From positions 1-64,000 of the forward strand of contig NZ_JAHHUL010000012.1 of assembly GCF_019008365.1 (NCBI RefSeq): a stretch of DNA of 64,000 bases. Reading direction: 5' to 3'. Source of the stretch: Phosphitispora fastidiosa (GTDB taxonomy: Bacteria; Bacillota; Thermincolia; Thermincolales; UBA2595). Under the pieces are notes generated by a model. It searched no databases. It was not told the origin of the DNA and saw nothing but the letters and a program-made list of their open reading frames with translations. Of the stretch, positions 8,321-19,515 are shown one piece after another; the stretch's first letter is position 1; each line of letters begins with the position of its first letter. The translations under genes were made by a program, and so were the position numbers.

Positions 8321-9916
8321 TTATTCATTACTTTGATGACCGAACATGGCTGCCGCTTCATTAAGGCCGTCAGCTACCTCGGCCAGTTCCCGGGCCAAGC
8401 GGGCCACTTCTTCGGAAGAAGAGCTGACCTGCTCCGATGAGGCTGAGATCTCTTCGGTGGCTGCTGATATATTGCCAAACCGCTCAGATACGTTGTCAAT
8501 TCCGCTTACAATATCCTCAAGACTCTTTTTGGCAGTATCAGCACCGCTTTTTATGTTATCAACAATATCAATTGCCTGCTGTACTGTGACTCCCGTAAGA
8601 TTAATGCTGTTCTGTGAACTGCGGATTAAATCAGCAATTTTCTTTGAAGAATGAGCAGAACGTTCTGCCAGCTTGCGTACCTCATCAGCTACAACCGCAA
8701 ACCCCTTTCCGTGTTCACCCGCCCGGGCTGCTTCAATTGCGGCATTTAAAGCCAGCAGGTTTGTTTGTTCAGCAACCTCGTCTATAACAGAGATAATTTC
8801 ACCCATTTCAACTGAGTGTTTTTCAATTTCACTAAGGTGGTCACTAACCTTATTTACAATATTAAATATTGCCTCCATTCCCTGAAGTGTTCCGATGATT
8901 GCCTGTCCGCCCTCCTGAGCCGTACTGCCGGCCTCACTGGCAAGTTCGGCTACCTGTCCCGACTCCTCTGCCAATGAGTAGGTTCCCTGAGACATATGCT
9001 GTGCCGTGGTACTGGTCTCCTCTGATGCTGCTGACAGGCTTCGGCCTGATTCCAGGAGGCACATACTCGCCTCCTTTACTCTTGCCTCAATGGCAACATC
9101 GGCACTGATATCCCTGACAAGCTCAAAACCACCTATAATATTGCCCTCTCCATCTCTTAACACAGCTGCACTTGCCAGTACGGGTATTTCCTTTCCGTAA
9201 CGGTCTTTAAGTATTACCCGAACTCCCTCAATAGAGTCCCCGGATCGCATGGCATATTTGATGGCACAGTTGTCTTGACATATATTGCTGTTAAAGACAT
9301 CCCTGCACATCATTTTGCCCACAACCTCATCGACCCGGTATCCCATAGCTCCGGCTGCAGATTCGTTAATGTATGTAACAACCAGATCCTTATCGACAAT
9401 AAAGAACGGGTCTTTTATACCCCTGACTATACTGTTGGCATATTCCTTATCATTCTTCATGGTTTCCTGAAACTTTATTTCTTCACTAATGTCTCTTATT
9501 ACTTCCATGGCTCCGATTAATTCACCTTTTCTATTGATAACAGGTGCGGCATCTATTGAAATATATACCGCCTGCCCCCGGGAATTCTTCACCATAGCTT
9601 TCCGGTTGACAAAACTTTTTTTCTCATTCAGGCAGTCATCCACCGGACAGTTGGTCTTACAGATATCAGCCTGAAAAATATCCCAGCATTTTTTCCCGAT
9701 AACTCCCGCGGCATCACTGAGTCCGATAAATTCCAGACACGCCTGGTTCAGGAAGATTAGATTTCTCTCTCTATCTGTAACAAACATTGGATCAGGGACA
9801 CTATGGACCACAGCACAGTAAGCTTCCATAGCATTTAGAACAGCTGGATCAGCTCTTGTAAATAAACCGTTTTTTACCTGTCTGCACTCATTGAAGGCTG
9901 AATTGATGTCTGTCAT
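8321..9916 (-). CDS. Soluble methyl-accepting chemotaxis protein with two PAS domains
   Basis: The frame is open to 10036, but the upstream part is encoded by a 14-bp tandem repeat and lacks a ribosome site. The ATG at 9916 follows AGGAG at 9 bp, giving 531 aa. Two PAS domains (about residues 30-140 and 155-265) precede a chemoreceptor signalling domain with the hairpin-tip sequence [21 protein letters not shown] and [13 protein letters not shown]. No transmembrane or HAMP segment is present, so it is a cytoplasmic receptor that should act on CheA/CheW. Each PAS carries a cysteine set of similar spacing ([28 protein letters not shown]), which suggests a redox or metal-dependent signal. No che genes are adjacent. 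Confidence 0.9.
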   Translation of the reverse strand: MTDINSAFNECRQVKNGLFTRADPAVLNAMEAYCAVVHSVPDPMFVTDRERNLIFLNQACLEFIGLSDAAGVIGKKCWDIFQADICKTNCPVDDCLNEKKSFVNRKAMVKNSRGQAVYISIDAAPVINRKGELIGAMEVIRDISEEIKFQETMKNDKEYANSIVRGIKDPFFIVDKDLVVTYINESAAGAMGYRVDEVVGKMMCRDVFNSNICQDNCAIKYAMRSGDSIEGVRVILKDRYGKEIPVLASAAVLRDGEGNIIGGFELVRDISADVAIEARVKEASMCLLESGRSLSAASEETSTTAQHMSQGTYSLAEESGQVAELASEAGSTAQEGGQAIIGTLQGMEAIFNIVNKVSDHLSEIEKHSVEMGEIISVIDEVAEQTNLLALNAAIEAARAGEHGKGFAVVADEVRKLAERSAHSSKKIADLIRSSQNSINLTGVTVQQAIDIVDNIKSGADTAKKSLEDIVSGIDNVSERFGNISAATEEISASSEQVSSSSEEVARLARELAEVADGLNEAAAMFGHQSNE

Positions 9917-9962
9917 TTCCCACACTCCTCTTTCTTTTGTAAATTTTGGCACTCCCGGATTT

Positions 9963-10026
9963 CTGCACTTGTTTCTCTGCACTTGTTTCTCTGCACTTGT
10001 TTCTCTGCACTTGTTTCTCTGCACTA
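9963..10026. repeat. 14-bp tandem repeat, 4 copies plus a partial
   Basis: The unit CTGCACTTGTTTCT repeats perfectly four times (9963-10018) and is followed by an 8-bp partial copy. It lies in the 5' region of the chemoreceptor gene, upstream of its ribosome site, and is not a multiple of three. Copy-number change would alter leader length. Confidence 0.9.
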
Positions 10027-10054
10027 GATTTACCAAATTACTTTATGTAGTTAT

Positions 10055-10061
10055 TTCGACA
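10055..10061 (-). promoter_or_regulatory. Single Spo0A-box-like heptamer
   Basis: TGTCGAA on the minus strand, 140 bp upstream of the chemoreceptor start. A lone heptamer is expected several times by chance in 64 kb, so support is weak. Confidence 0.25.
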
Positions 10062-10281
10062 ATTTACTTAATTTCCCTTCAAAATGCAATATGCTAAGTA
10101 CTATTTTTTTATAGTTACTAATATTAATTGTGCCGGAAGGGTGCACCTTAACGCCATTCCGGCACATCTTACGGGTAAACTTTATGCTTTAGCGCTTAGC
10201 AAGAATAAGTAAAGGAGACCTTTTCAAGCCTCCTCAGAGTGCTGACAAAGTCAATAATTTTTAACTATAAAAATGATATAA

Positions 10282-10470
10282 GACAGGGGTAGATGTGTTC
10301 CGGATGGCGGAGTCTGTCGTCCGTCCGGCCAGCGATCCGCGAAGCGGGAGCTGCTGCCGGCGGAGATGTCTGGGGGTCCCCCCGATCCGTCGAAGCCCCG
10401 GCTTTTCTAAAAAGCCGGGGCTTCGGTAACGGATTGGGGGCCCCGCCGGAGGAATTCATCTACCCCTGTC
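10282..10470. repeat. 189-bp GC-rich palindromic element with 14-bp terminal inverted repeats
   Basis: The ends GACAGGGGTAGATG and CATCTACCCCTGTC are perfect inverted repeats. Inside is a perfect hairpin (GAAGCCCCGGCTTTT with its complement, around 10393-10425) flanked by a second pairing layer (GATCCGT with ACGGATT). The element is far more GC-rich than its surroundings and has no ORF of its own. It resembles a MITE or a structured non-coding repeat. ATATA-like sequence adjoins both ends but is not a clear target duplication. The rest of 9917-10530 holds no gene. Confidence 0.7.
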
Positions 10471-10519
10471 CATATACAATTTAATACTCACAAAAAATAT
10501 AGGGTTTGTCAATAAACTG

Positions 10520-10541
10520 AGGAGGCCTTTTCAGGCCTCCT
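10520..10541 (-). terminator. Terminator at the end of the ilv-leu operon
   Basis: AGGAGGCCT pairs with its complement around a 4-nt loop and overlaps the cimA stop codon. A degraded look-alike (AGGAGACCTTTTCAAGCCTCCT) lies at 10213-10234 on the other side of the 189-bp element. Confidence 0.6.
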
Positions 10542-12123
10542 GTTGCTCTTTATTTTTACTGTATTTATGCAGCCCATATGCGATACTGTCCACCAGGGCT
10601 TGCCAGCTTGCCTCAATTATATTTTCCGACACCCCGACAGTGCCCCACGACTCGTGTTTATCACGTGTTTCAATAAGTACCCGGACCAAGGCGCCGGTTC
10701 CGTCATTGCCGCCAAGTACCCGGACCTTGTAGTCGGCCAGCTGCATTTGGCGGATTTCCGGATAAAACCCTTCCAAAGCCTTCCTTAGGGCATTATCAAG
10801 CGCATTTACGGGACCGTTGCCTTCTGCCGCGGTATGGACAATCTCCTGACCTACCCTCATCTTGATGATGGCTTCAGAATAGATATCGTTTTCTTCGCGC
10901 TTTTCCATGATTATACGCAGGGTCTCCAGGTTAAAGGGTTCATGGTAGCCGTTAAAGGCTTTGCGCAGTAAAAGCTCAAAAGATGCCTCAGCGCCCTCAA
11001 ACTGAAAGCCCCTGTGTTCCAGGTCCTTAAGTTCTTCAAGAACAGCCCTCGTCTCAGGATTGGTATGGCTGAGGTCAACATTTATATTAAGCTCTTCGGC
11101 CTTATAAACAATATTGCTCATTCCCGAGAGTTCTGATACCAGCACACGCCTGACATTTCCGACAGTTTCCGGTTTGATATGCTCATAGGTCTCCGGATGC
11201 TTTAACATCGCACTAACATGGATTCCGCCCTTATGGGCAAAAGCGCTGTTGCCGACATAGGGCTGGTGGGGGTTGGGGATGACATTTGCCAGTTCACTGA
11301 CATATCTGGAGAGCTCGGTCAGCCCTGCCAGTCTGTCTTCAGGAATACATTGACAACCCATTTTCAGTACCAGATTCGGGATTACAGAACACAAATTGGC
11401 ATTGCCGCACCGCTCCCCAAAACCGTTTATAGTCCCCTGTACCTGTACAGCGCCGGCCCTGACAGCCATCAGGGAATTGGCCACCGCCAGCTCACCGTCA
11501 TTGTGGGTATGAATGCCGACAGGTACTTTGACAGCAGAGGTTACCTTTGAGACAATCTCCAAAATGTCCGCAGGGAGACTGCCCCCATTGGTGTCACAAA
11601 GGCAAATCAAATCGGCTCCGGCATCCTGGGCAGCAAGGATTGTCTCCATAGCATATTCCGGATTGTTTTTATAGCCGTCAAAAAAGTGTTCCCCGTCATA
11701 TATTACTTCAAGACCCTTTCCCTTGAGGTAGGCAACCGAATCATAAATCATCCGGAGATTCTCCTTAAGGGTAGTCTTCAGGGCATGAGTGACATGAAAG
11801 TCCCAGCTCTTGCCAAAAACAGCTGCCGCCTTGACCCCGGACTTCAGGACTGCCTCCATACTGCTATCCTCAGATGGCTTACCACCCGGCCTGCAGGTAC
11901 TGCCAAAAGCCGTAATAGTAGCATGCTCCAAATCAGCTTCCCTGGCGCGCAGGAAAAACTCCATATCCTTGGGATTAGAGCCGGGCCACCCTCCCTCTAT
12001 ATAATCGATACCCATTCTGTCAAGTTTAACGGCAATTTTTAGTTTATCATCAACTGAAAGGGAAATCCCCTCACCCTGGGTTCCATCTCTTAAAGTGGTG
12101 TCATAAATAGATACTTTCTTCAT
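10531..12123 (-). CDS. cimA: (R)-citramalate synthase
   Basis: The 530-aa enzyme condenses pyruvate with acetyl-CoA to citramalate, the first step of the threonine-independent isoleucine route. The N-terminus [17 protein letters not shown] and the WPGSNPKD segment are typical of the CimA branch of the LeuA/homocitrate synthase family. [13 protein letters not shown] carries the metal-binding His and GNANLCSV follows. The C-terminal part is a LeuA-type allosteric domain. It is last in the operon, 20 bp after leuB. LeuCD and LeuB probably process citramalate to 2-oxobutyrate as well as the leucine intermediates; that double use is known in other bacteria and inferred here. ATG follows AAGGAG. 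Confidence 0.93.
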   Translation of the reverse strand: MKKVSIYDTTLRDGTQGEGISLSVDDKLKIAVKLDRMGIDYIEGGWPGSNPKDMEFFLRAREADLEHATITAFGSTCRPGGKPSEDSSMEAVLKSGVKAAAVFGKSWDFHVTHALKTTLKENLRMIYDSVAYLKGKGLEVIYDGEHFFDGYKNNPEYAMETILAAQDAGADLICLCDTNGGSLPADILEIVSKVTSAVKVPVGIHTHNDGELAVANSLMAVRAGAVQVQGTINGFGERCGNANLCSVIPNLVLKMGCQCIPEDRLAGLTELSRYVSELANVIPNPHQPYVGNSAFAHKGGIHVSAMLKHPETYEHIKPETVGNVRRVLVSELSGMSNIVYKAEELNINVDLSHTNPETRAVLEELKDLEHRGFQFEGAEASFELLLRKAFNGYHEPFNLETLRIIMEKREENDIYSEAIIKMRVGQEIVHTAAEGNGPVNALDNALRKALEGFYPEIRQMQLADYKVRVLGGNDGTGALVRVLIETRDKHESWGTVGVSENIIEASWQALVDSIAYGLHKYSKNKEQQEA

Positions 12124-12143
12124 AAAAATTCCTGCTCCTTAAT

Positions 12144-13217
12144 TCAATAGCCGACAATCTGCTCCACAACACGGTCTCCCATTTCTTCAGTGTTCACAGG
12201 CTTACCGCCGCTCTCCATGATATCAGGTGTCCTGTACCCGCTGTTAAGGACCTGGACGACTGCATTCTCAATGGCTGCCGCCTCATCATTCAGGTTAAAG
12301 GAATACCTCAGCAGCATGGCTGCAGAAAGGATTGTCGCCAGAGGATTGGCCTTTTTCTGTCCGGCTATATCGGGTGCCGATCCGTGACTTGGCTCATAGA
12401 GGCCTATCTTGCCGCCAATGCTGGCCGATGGCAGCATCCCTATAGATCCTGTAAGCATTGAAGCCTGGTCAGTGAGGATGTCTCCAAACATGTTTTCCGT
12501 TACGATTACATCAAACTGTTTCGGCCAGCGCACCAGCTGCATGGCACAGTTATCAACATACATGTGTATCAGCTCAACATCAGGATATTCCGCTGCCAGT
12601 TCAATCACTGTCTCCCGCCAGAGGCGTGAGCTTTCTATAACATTTGCTTTATCCACAGAATGGAGGACCTTTTTTCGCTTTCTGGCAATTTCAAAACCCA
12701 GCCGGGCAATGCGAATAATTTCCTCTGTACTGTATACCATTGTATCAATAGCCACCTGTCCGGTGGCAGTCTTTTCGCGTTTCTTCTCGCCAAAATACAG
12801 TCCCCCAGTCAGTTCCCTGATAACCATGAAATCAATTCCCTCGATTACTTCCTTCTTTAGGGTGGAGGCATCAATCAGGGCATCATAGAGAGTTGCCGGG
12901 CGCAGGTTGGCGTAAAGTCCCAGGGCCTTTCTCAAAGGAAGCAGGGCGCCCGCCTCCGGCCTTAGATGTACCGGCAGGGTGTCCCACTTAGGACCTCCGA
13001 TGGCGCCCAGTAAAACTGCATCACTATTATAACAAAGGTCCAGGGTTGCTTTGGGAAGCGGTTCTCCCACGGCATCAAGGGCTGCTCCTCCGATGAGCCC
13101 TTCGGTAAATTCAAAATCATGACCGTATTTCCCGCCAACAGCCTTTAATACCTTGACTGCTTCAGGCACTATTTCCACACCGATTCCGTCTCCCGGTAAA
13201 ACAGCTATCTTATACAT
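12144..13217 (-). CDS. leuB: 3-isopropylmalate dehydrogenase
   Basis: The 357-aa NAD-dependent enzyme oxidatively decarboxylates 3-isopropylmalate in leucine synthesis. It shows the family start [17 protein letters not shown], the substrate-binding LRPA near residue 105, the catalytic region [10 protein letters not shown]-like ([13 protein letters not shown]) and the NAD-site motif [13 protein letters not shown]. Its ATG overlaps the leuD stop by one base (TGATG), indicating translational coupling. It probably also acts on 3-methylmalate in the citramalate branch. Confidence 0.97.
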   Translation of the reverse strand: MYKIAVLPGDGIGVEIVPEAVKVLKAVGGKYGHDFEFTEGLIGGAALDAVGEPLPKATLDLCYNSDAVLLGAIGGPKWDTLPVHLRPEAGALLPLRKALGLYANLRPATLYDALIDASTLKKEVIEGIDFMVIRELTGGLYFGEKKREKTATGQVAIDTMVYSTEEIIRIARLGFEIARKRKKVLHSVDKANVIESSRLWRETVIELAAEYPDVELIHMYVDNCAMQLVRWPKQFDVIVTENMFGDILTDQASMLTGSIGMLPSASIGGKIGLYEPSHGSAPDIAGQKKANPLATILSAAMLLRYSFNLNDEAAAIENAVVQVLNSGYRTPDIMESGGKPVNTEEMGDRVVEQIVGY

Positions 13218-13711
13218 CAGCGGTTCAGCCTCCCCCGTACATAGTTGATTAAACCTCCGGCATCAATAAGTTCCTGCATGAACGGTGGAATAGCCGTTGA
13301 CTTAAAACTTGTGCCCTTGGTAACGTTATATATGACACCTTTATCCACATCAACCTTTACTTGGTCCCCTTCGTCAATGCCGTCCACAGCTTCAGCTGAT
13401 TCCAGGATCGGCAGCCCGATATTAAAGGCATTCCGGTAAAAAATCCGGGCAAAGGACTTGGCAATCACGCAGGATATCCCTGCTGCCTTGATACATATGG
13501 GGGCATGCTCCCTGGAACTGCCGCAGCCAAAGTTTTTTGCGGCAACAATGATATCTCCGTTTTTTACTTTGTTGGGAAACTCGGGATCGGCATCCTCCAT
13601 ACAGTGCTTTGCCAGCTCATCGGGGTCTGAGGTATTCAGGTATCTGGCTGGAATTATGGCATCAGTATCCACATCGGCTCCAAACTTCCACGTACGTCCC
13701 TGAAATTCCAT
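13217..13711 (-). CDS. leuD: 3-isopropylmalate dehydratase, small subunit
   Basis: The 164-aa product carries the swivelling domain of isopropylmalate isomerase, which pairs with LeuC. The [12 protein letters not shown] motif that positions the substrate and the [11 protein letters not shown] start are both present. The length fits the short archaeal/Clostridia-type LeuD. The gene begins directly after the leuC stop. Confidence 0.97.
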   Translation of the reverse strand: MEFQGRTWKFGADVDTDAIIPARYLNTSDPDELAKHCMEDADPEFPNKVKNGDIIVAAKNFGCGSSREHAPICIKAAGISCVIAKSFARIFYRNAFNIGLPILESAEAVDGIDEGDQVKVDVDKGVIYNVTKGTSFKSTAIPPFMQELIDAGGLINYVRGRLNR

Positions 13712-14977
13712 TTATTCCACCTCCCCGGGTCCGACAATCCGGCCCATTATCGCTGACGCGGCAGCAACTGCAGGATTTGACAGGTAGACTTCGCTCTCAG
13801 GATGGCCCATCCTGCCGACAAAGTTGCGGTTAGTTGTGGCCAGCGCTCTTTCACCCTTGGCCAGGATACCCATGTGTCCTCCCAGGCAGGGCCCGCAGGT
13901 TGGGGTACTGACTGCGGCATCGGCATCAACAAAAATTTCAAAAAGCCCTTCCTGCATAGCCTGTTTATATATCTTCTGGGTCCCGGGGATAATTACCAGC
14001 CTGACATCAGGATGAACCTTATGCCCTTTGAGTACTTTTGCTGCAATGCGCAGGTCTTCCATCCGCCCATTGGTGCAAGAACCGATGATAACCTGGTCAA
14101 GCTCCACCTTCCCGGCCTCACTTACCGGCCTGGAGTTTTCGGGCAGATGCGGGAAAGCAACCTGGGGCTCGATTTCGGAAACGTCATATTCGATAACCGC
14201 ATCATAAACAGCATCAGCGTCACTGCTGTAAATTTTATAAGGCCTCTTAGCCCTTGATTCCACATAATCAATGGTCGTCTGGTCAGGGGCAATAATGCCG
14301 TTTTTGCCCCCTGCTTCAATAGCCATATTGGCCATGGTAAACCTGCCGTCAATAGACAGGTTCTCGATAGCGGACCCGGTAAACTCCATCGCCTTGTATA
14401 AAGCGCCATCGACACCGATATCGCCAATAGTGTGCAGGATCAGGTCCTTGCCGCTGACCCATTCATTTAATTCATTACCATTGTAGACAAACTTGATTGA
14501 TTCCGGCACCTTAAACCACACCTCACCCGAGGCCATACCTGCAGCCATATCGGTACTGCCAACCCCGGTTGAGAATGCTCCCAGCGCACCATAGGTACAG
14601 GTATGGGAGTCAGCTCCGATAATAACATCACCCGGAAGGACAATTCCCTGTTCCGGCAGCAGACAGTGTTCTATGCCCATCCTGCCTACTTCAAAGTAAT
14701 TAGTCAATTCATGTTTTTTGGCAAAGCTGCGCAGCAGCTTTGCCTGTTCTGCGGACTTGATATCCTTGTTAGGAGTAAAATGGTCCGGGACAAGTACAAC
14801 CTTTTCCTTGTCAAAGACATCCGGTACTCCGATTTTTTCAAATTCCCTGATGGCAACAGGGGCGGTGATGTCATTCCCCAGAACAACATCAACCTTGCTG
14901 CTGATCAGTTCACCCGGAGCAACAGTTTTTTTCTCCGAATGTGCTGCCAGGATTTTTTCAGTGATAGTCATCCCCAT
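13712..14977 (-). CDS. leuC: 3-isopropylmalate dehydratase, large subunit
   Basis: The 421-aa aconitase-family subunit holds the [4Fe-4S] cluster and isomerises 2- to 3-isopropylmalate. Cluster ligands are seen in GSCTNGR and in [24 protein letters not shown] and PDHFTPNKD are family landmarks. Size and sequence place it in the HACN/LeuC type 2 group, which often accepts citraconate or homologues, in keeping with the cimA gene in the operon. The start could be either of two ATGs six bases apart. Confidence 0.96.
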   Translation of the reverse strand: MGMTITEKILAAHSEKKTVAPGELISSKVDVVLGNDITAPVAIREFEKIGVPDVFDKEKVVLVPDHFTPNKDIKSAEQAKLLRSFAKKHELTNYFEVGRMGIEHCLLPEQGIVLPGDVIIGADSHTCTYGALGAFSTGVGSTDMAAGMASGEVWFKVPESIKFVYNGNELNEWVSGKDLILHTIGDIGVDGALYKAMEFTGSAIENLSIDGRFTMANMAIEAGGKNGIIAPDQTTIDYVESRAKRPYKIYSSDADAVYDAVIEYDVSEIEPQVAFPHLPENSRPVSEAGKVELDQVIIGSCTNGRMEDLRIAAKVLKGHKVHPDVRLVIIPGTQKIYKQAMQEGLFEIFVDADAAVSTPTCGPCLGGHMGILAKGERALATTNRNFVGRMGHPESEVYLSNPAVAAASAIMGRIVGPGEVE

Positions 14978-15020
14978 CCTCAGTCACCTCTCTCATGCTA
15001 AATTAATTACCGATTAGCCT

Positions 15021-16580
15021 TTACACTCCATCCCGGGGGCTTTCGTCATGGCTGCCGTTTTCCAGTTCTGCATCGACCACCTTGTTGACAGCATTCAGAT
15101 ACGCCTTGGCGCTGGCTTCCAGGACATCGGTGCTGACGCCTCTGCCCAGGAAAGTCCTTTTGTTGCCGCCATTAGGCAGAATTTTAACCGTAACTTCACC
15201 AAGGGCATCTTTGCCTCCCGTAACAGCATGGAGGTTATATAACTGCAGCACACTGCTGATTCCCGTAATCTTATCCATAGCCTTGTAAATAGCATCAACA
15301 GGTCCGTCGCCACAGGCGGCTTCCTCGAACATTTCCCCGGATTTCCCCAGCCGGATAGTAGCTGTCGGAATCACCTTGGTTCCGCTGGATATGTGGAGGT
15401 ATTCCAGGGTATATGTCTCCGGAACTGTGAGAACCTCATTTTCTACTATCGCAGCCAGGTCCTCATCCTTGATTTCCCTCTTTTTATCAGCCAGTTCCTT
15501 GAATTTTACAAAAGACTTTTCAATTTCCTCCTTTGAAAGGTGATAACCCATTTCCAGGAGCCGGTCTCTGATGGCATGTCTTCCCGAGTGTTTCCCCAGG
15601 ATAATATTATTGATATTCAGTCCTATCATTTCCGGATTCATAATCTCGTAAGTACTGCGTTCCTTAAGTACCCCATCCTGGTGTATCCCTGACTCATGGG
15701 CAAAGGCATTTTTCCCTACAATGGCTTTGTTGGGCTGAACCCTCATCCCTGTAAGACTGGATACCAGGCGGCTGGTACGGTAAAGCTCGTCTTTTTTGAT
15801 TCCGGTGTTCCTTTCAAAAAACGGCCGCCTGGTGTAAAGGGCCATAACCACTTCTTCCAGGGAAGCATTGCCTGCCCGCTCCCCAATACCATTCACAGCA
15901 CATTCCACCTGTTGAGCGCCATTGGCAACGGCTGCCAGAGAATTAGCCACCGCCAGCCCCAGGTCATTATGACAATGGACACTGATAACGGCTTTATCAA
16001 CATTGGCCACCCTGGCCCTGATATCACTGATAAATTCTCCAAATTCGCCAGGTGTGGCATAACCTACCGTGTCAGGAATATTAATAGTTGTCGCTCCTGC
16101 TGCTATAGCGGCTTCAACTACCCTGCAGAGAAAATCAAGGTCACTGCGGAAGGCATCTTCAGCTGAAAACTCTACATCTCCGGTATACTTTTTGGCATGT
16201 TTTACGGCTGCCACAGCAGCATCCAGTACCTCGTCACGGCTCATTTTAAGCTTATGAGTAAGATGTATATCTGAAGTGGCAATAAATGTATGTATCCTGG
16301 CCTGTTCGGCGTATTGCACGGCTTCCCAGGCTCTGTCAATATCCTTTACGGAAGCCCTTGCCAGGCCTGCAATGGTGACACCCTTAACTTTTTTGGCGAT
16401 ATTCCTGACAGCTTCAAAATCCCCCTGTGAAGCAATCGGGAATCCGGCCTCAATAATGTCCACCCCAAGCCTCTGGAGTTGATTGGCAATGTCCAGTTTC
16501 TCCTGGGCATTCAGGCTCACTCCGGGTGACTGTTCCCCGTCTCTTAAGGTGGTGTCGAAAATATAAACCCTCTGGTTCAT
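15021..16580 (-). CDS. leuA: 2-isopropylmalate synthase
   Basis: The 519-aa enzyme condenses acetyl-CoA with 2-oxoisovalerate, the committed step to leucine. The N-terminus has [17 protein letters not shown], then [16 protein letters not shown] with metal-ligand His residues and [19 protein letters not shown]. The C-terminal third is the leucine-binding regulatory domain, so feedback inhibition by leucine is expected. It is a paralogue of cimA four genes downstream. ATG follows GAGAGGGG. Confidence 0.97.
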   Translation of the reverse strand: MNQRVYIFDTTLRDGEQSPGVSLNAQEKLDIANQLQRLGVDIIEAGFPIASQGDFEAVRNIAKKVKGVTIAGLARASVKDIDRAWEAVQYAEQARIHTFIATSDIHLTHKLKMSRDEVLDAAVAAVKHAKKYTGDVEFSAEDAFRSDLDFLCRVVEAAIAAGATTINIPDTVGYATPGEFGEFISDIRARVANVDKAVISVHCHNDLGLAVANSLAAVANGAQQVECAVNGIGERAGNASLEEVVMALYTRRPFFERNTGIKKDELYRTSRLVSSLTGMRVQPNKAIVGKNAFAHESGIHQDGVLKERSTYEIMNPEMIGLNINNIILGKHSGRHAIRDRLLEMGYHLSKEEIEKSFVKFKELADKKREIKDEDLAAIVENEVLTVPETYTLEYLHISSGTKVIPTATIRLGKSGEMFEEAACGDGPVDAIYKAMDKITGISSVLQLYNLHAVTGGKDALGEVTVKILPNGGNKRTFLGRGVSTDVLEASAKAYLNAVNKVVDAELENGSHDESPRDGV

Positions 16581-16594
16581 ACTAATTCCCCTCT

Positions 16595-18262
16595 CTACCC
16601 TTCAATGGGCTGGCACAGGGGCTGCCCTGCCAGTACCATTGGATAAACGTTCTCATCCTTTTCTATAACACAGTCAACTATTACAGGTCCGTCATGCCTT
16701 AGCGCCTGCTCCAGAACACTATGCAGCTGACCGGCATCAGAAATCCTCAGGCCCAAAGCATCATATACTCCAGCGAACTTCACAAAATCAGGGTTCTTTT
16801 GAAAATCCGCTGCCACATTACGCCTGCTACAGTAAAAGTCCTGAAGCTGGCGCACCATACCAAGGGAGTGATTGTTCAGAATAATCACCTTAACCGGCAG
16901 TCCCTGTTCGACAGCTGTGCCAAATTCCTGCATACACATCTGAAAGCTGCCGTCACCGGTGATAAGGATCACCTCCCTGTCCGGAGCCCCGATTTTGGCT
17001 CCCACCGCTGCAGGCAGGCCATATCCCATCGTCCCGAGACCTCCTGAGCTGACAAAGGTACGCGGCTTTTTGGTTTTATAGTACTGGGCAGCCCACATCT
17101 GATGCTGTCCGACATCAGTAACCATTATGGCTTCTCCATCGGTCAGTTCTCTTAGAGCTTCAATGACAGCCTGGGGCTTTAGTGCAGCTTCAGCTTTGTA
17201 GCGGAGAGGAAAGGTCTTTTTCCATTCCCCCACCTGGGCCAGCCACTCATCACAGCTCTTTTCCTCAAGCCTTTCCAGCATGGCCTCCATTACCATCCTG
17301 ACATCACCCACAATAGGGATATCAACCCTGACATTTTTGCCAATCTCAGCAGGGTCAATATCAACGTGAATGATTTTGGCATTGGGAGCAAATGAGGAAA
17401 AGTCCACAGCGACCCGGTCATCAAACCTGACTCCCAGAGCTATCAGCACATCACATTCCGTTACCGCCAGGTTGGCATACTTAGCCCCATGCAGTCCCAG
17501 CATCCCGAGGGACAGGTCATGACATCCCGGAATGGCGCCAAGTCCCATGAGGGTACAGGTCACCGGCGCTGACAGCGTTTCGGCAAGTTTGGTCAGGATG
17601 TCTGAAGCATTTGAGGCGTGTATTCCTCCCCCGCAGTAAATCAAGGGGCGGCGGGCCTGCATAATCAGGTCACAGGCCGTATTAATCTGGGATTTGTGGC
17701 CCCTGTATGTAGGCTTATATCCCAACAATTTCAGGTCACCAGAATCCTCACAAGTAATTTCCTGCTGCAAGACATTTTTGGGGAGGTCAATAAGCACCGG
17801 TCCGGGCCTGCCGGTAGAAGCAATATGAAACGCCTGTTTAACTATCAGCGGCACTTTCCGGGCGTCCTTGACCAGATAGTTGTGCTTGGTAATGGGAATA
17901 GTAATTCCTGTAATGTCAACTTCCTGAAAGGCATCGGTCCCTACCATCGTAGTAGGCACCTGGCCTGTAATAACTACCAGAGGAATGGAATCCATATACG
18001 CATTAGCTATTCCTGTAACCAAATTGGTAGCGCCGGGGCCGGAGGTAGCCATACACACCCCTACCCTGCCGGTAACCCTGGCATAGCCGTCAGCGGCATG
18101 AACGGCTCCCTGTTCGTGCCGTACCAGCACGTGTCTGATATCAGATGATTCACACATAGCATCATAAACCGGCAGGATATTACCTCCGGGATACCCGAAG
18201 ACAACATCCACACCCTGTTCCTTTAGGCACTTAACCAGTGCTTCGGCAGCCGTCATTTTCAT
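16595..18262 (-). CDS. ilvB: Acetolactate synthase large subunit, second copy
   Basis: The 555-aa thiamine-diphosphate enzyme forms acetolactate or acetohydroxybutyrate from pyruvate. Visible are the start [21 protein letters not shown], the catalytic-Glu region [28 protein letters not shown], and the ThDP/Mg motif [12 protein letters not shown] with NNHSLGM. It is paralogous to the ilvB copy at 20033-21694 but has no small subunit next to it. It stands after a palindromic repeat that splits the operon, with AGGAGG 7 bp before the ATG. It may share IlvN or work as a less feedback-sensitive isozyme (inference). Confidence 0.94.
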   Translation of the reverse strand: MKMTAAEALVKCLKEQGVDVVFGYPGGNILPVYDAMCESSDIRHVLVRHEQGAVHAADGYARVTGRVGVCMATSGPGATNLVTGIANAYMDSIPLVVITGQVPTTMVGTDAFQEVDITGITIPITKHNYLVKDARKVPLIVKQAFHIASTGRPGPVLIDLPKNVLQQEITCEDSGDLKLLGYKPTYRGHKSQINTACDLIMQARRPLIYCGGGIHASNASDILTKLAETLSAPVTCTLMGLGAIPGCHDLSLGMLGLHGAKYANLAVTECDVLIALGVRFDDRVAVDFSSFAPNAKIIHVDIDPAEIGKNVRVDIPIVGDVRMVMEAMLERLEEKSCDEWLAQVGEWKKTFPLRYKAEAALKPQAVIEALRELTDGEAIMVTDVGQHQMWAAQYYKTKKPRTFVSSGGLGTMGYGLPAAVGAKIGAPDREVILITGDGSFQMCMQEFGTAVEQGLPVKVIILNNHSLGMVRQLQDFYCSRRNVAADFQKNPDFVKFAGVYDALGLRISDAGQLHSVLEQALRHDGPVIVDCVIEKDENVYPMVLAGQPLCQPIEG

Positions 18263-18326
18263 TCCATTCCCTCCTTTTTCATGTTAATAAGCCTAGCATC
18301 ATAATTCGTATTAATAACTTTCACAG

Positions 18327-18471
18327 CTTATTGGTCGAATCCCCACTGTTGGCTCTGGAAATGACTATGGGATATGGTTTGGCGTTGTACAAGGGAAATC
18401 TTGTACAATGCCAAACCATTTCGCCGATAGTTATTTCCTGAAGCCAACAGTGGCGGTATGTTACCAATAAG
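18327..18471 (-). repeat. Palindromic repeat family, short copy A
   Basis: An imperfect inverted repeat of about 145 bp: outer CTTATTGGT/ACCAATAAG, then CCACTGTTGG...CCAACAGTGG, then a tip TTGTACAAG/CTTGTACAA. The outer arm sequence (GGAAATG..TATGG..GTTGTACAAG) matches the outer arms of the longer copies B and C. The central part of those copies is missing here. It lies between ilvC and the second ilvB. Confidence 0.75.
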
Positions 18472-18491
18472 GCCTCTTCGGAGAAGAGGCC
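18471..18491 (-). terminator. Hairpin after ilvC, possible weak terminator
   Basis: GGCCTCTTC pairs perfectly with GAAGAGGCC around a 3-nt loop, 28 bp past the ilvC stop. The following minus-strand sequence (TTATTGG) is a poor T-tract, so read-through to ilvB2-leu is likely. Confidence 0.45.
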
Positions 18492-18518
18492 GAGATTAAC
18501 ACTTTGTTTTTCCGTGGC

Positions 18519-19514
18519 TTACTTCTTCTTCAACCAGGGCATCATTTCACGAAGCCTTTTGCCGACAACCTCAACCTGATGTTCTGCATCCTGCTTTCTG
18601 AAAGCATTAAATACCGGACGGTTGACACTGTTTTCAAGGAGCCATTCCCGGGCAAACTGTCCTGATTGGATCTCATAAAGCACCTGGCGCATTTCTTCTC
18701 TGGTATCTTCATTAATAATCCGGGGGCCTGTGACATAATCGCCGTACTCTGCAGTATCACTGATGGAGTACCTCATATAACTCAGACCGCCTTCATAAAC
18801 GAGGTCTACAATAAGCTTCAGCTCATGCAGGCACTCAAAATATGCCATCTCGGGAGCATATCCGGCTTCAACCAAGGTATCAAAACCTGCCTTGATAAGC
18901 TCAGATACTCCGCCACAGAGGACAGCCTGCTCACCAAAGAGGTCAGTCTCTGTCTCCTCCTTGAAGGAGGTTTCAAAAACTCCGGCGCGGGTGCAGCCGA
19001 TTCCCTTGGCATAAGCCAGAGCCACATCCATTGCCTTGCCGGTGGCATCCTGGTGAATAGCCACCAGTCCGGGGACTCCGGCGCCTTCCTGATACATCCG
19101 GCGCACCATGTGTCCCGGGCTCTTAGGAGCTATCATAAAGACATCAACATCAGCAGGAGGGATAATCTGCCCGAAGTGAATATTAAACCCGTGGGAGAAA
19201 ACCAGAGCCTTACCGGAAGTCATATGTTCAGCAACAGACTCCTTATATACCATGGCCTGAATCTGATCAGGAACAAGAATCTGGATGATATCTGCTTTTG
19301 CTGCAGCTTCAGCAACATTCATTACCTCAAACCCGTAAGCAACTGCAGCATCCCACTCGGGAAGGTCACGGCGCAGGCCAATAATAACATTAAGCCCGCT
19401 GTCCTTAAGGTTCTGTGCCTGGGCATGGCCCTGGCTGCCATAACCTATAATCGCAATTGTCTTGTCTTTTAGCAGATTAAGGTCGGCATCACTATCATAA
19501 TACATTTTTACCAT
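18519..19514 (-). CDS. ilvC: Ketol-acid reductoisomerase
   Basis: The 331-aa class I enzyme isomerises and reduces acetolactate (valine, leucine) or acetohydroxybutyrate (isoleucine) with NAD(P)H and Mg. The Rossmann motif [13 protein letters not shown], then LRRDLPEW in the cofactor-specificity loop, and the C-terminal [14 protein letters not shown] with Mg-binding acidic residues are visible. The ATG at 19514 is preferred to an upstream in-frame start because AGAGAGG lies 9 bp before it, one base after the ilvN stop. Confidence 0.97.
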   Translation of the reverse strand: MVKMYYDSDADLNLLKDKTIAIIGYGSQGHAQAQNLKDSGLNVIIGLRRDLPEWDAAVAYGFEVMNVAEAAAKADIIQILVPDQIQAMVYKESVAEHMTSGKALVFSHGFNIHFGQIIPPADVDVFMIAPKSPGHMVRRMYQEGAGVPGLVAIHQDATGKAMDVALAYAKGIGCTRAGVFETSFKEETETDLFGEQAVLCGGVSELIKAGFDTLVEAGYAPEMAYFECLHELKLIVDLVYEGGLSYMRYSISDTAEYGDYVTGPRIINEDTREEMRQVLYEIQSGQFAREWLLENSVNRPVFNAFRKQDAEHQVEVVGKRLREMMPWLKKK

Positions 19515-19515
19515 T

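Noticed and set aside
9917-10036. N-terminal extension of the chemoreceptor reading frame
   Set aside because: It is encoded by the 14-bp tandem repeat, has no ribosome site, and a strong site lies at the internal ATG 9916.
10265-10484. Overlapping ORFs on both strands in the GC-rich element
   Set aside because: They arise from the palindrome; both strands give similar open frames because of the inverted repeat.
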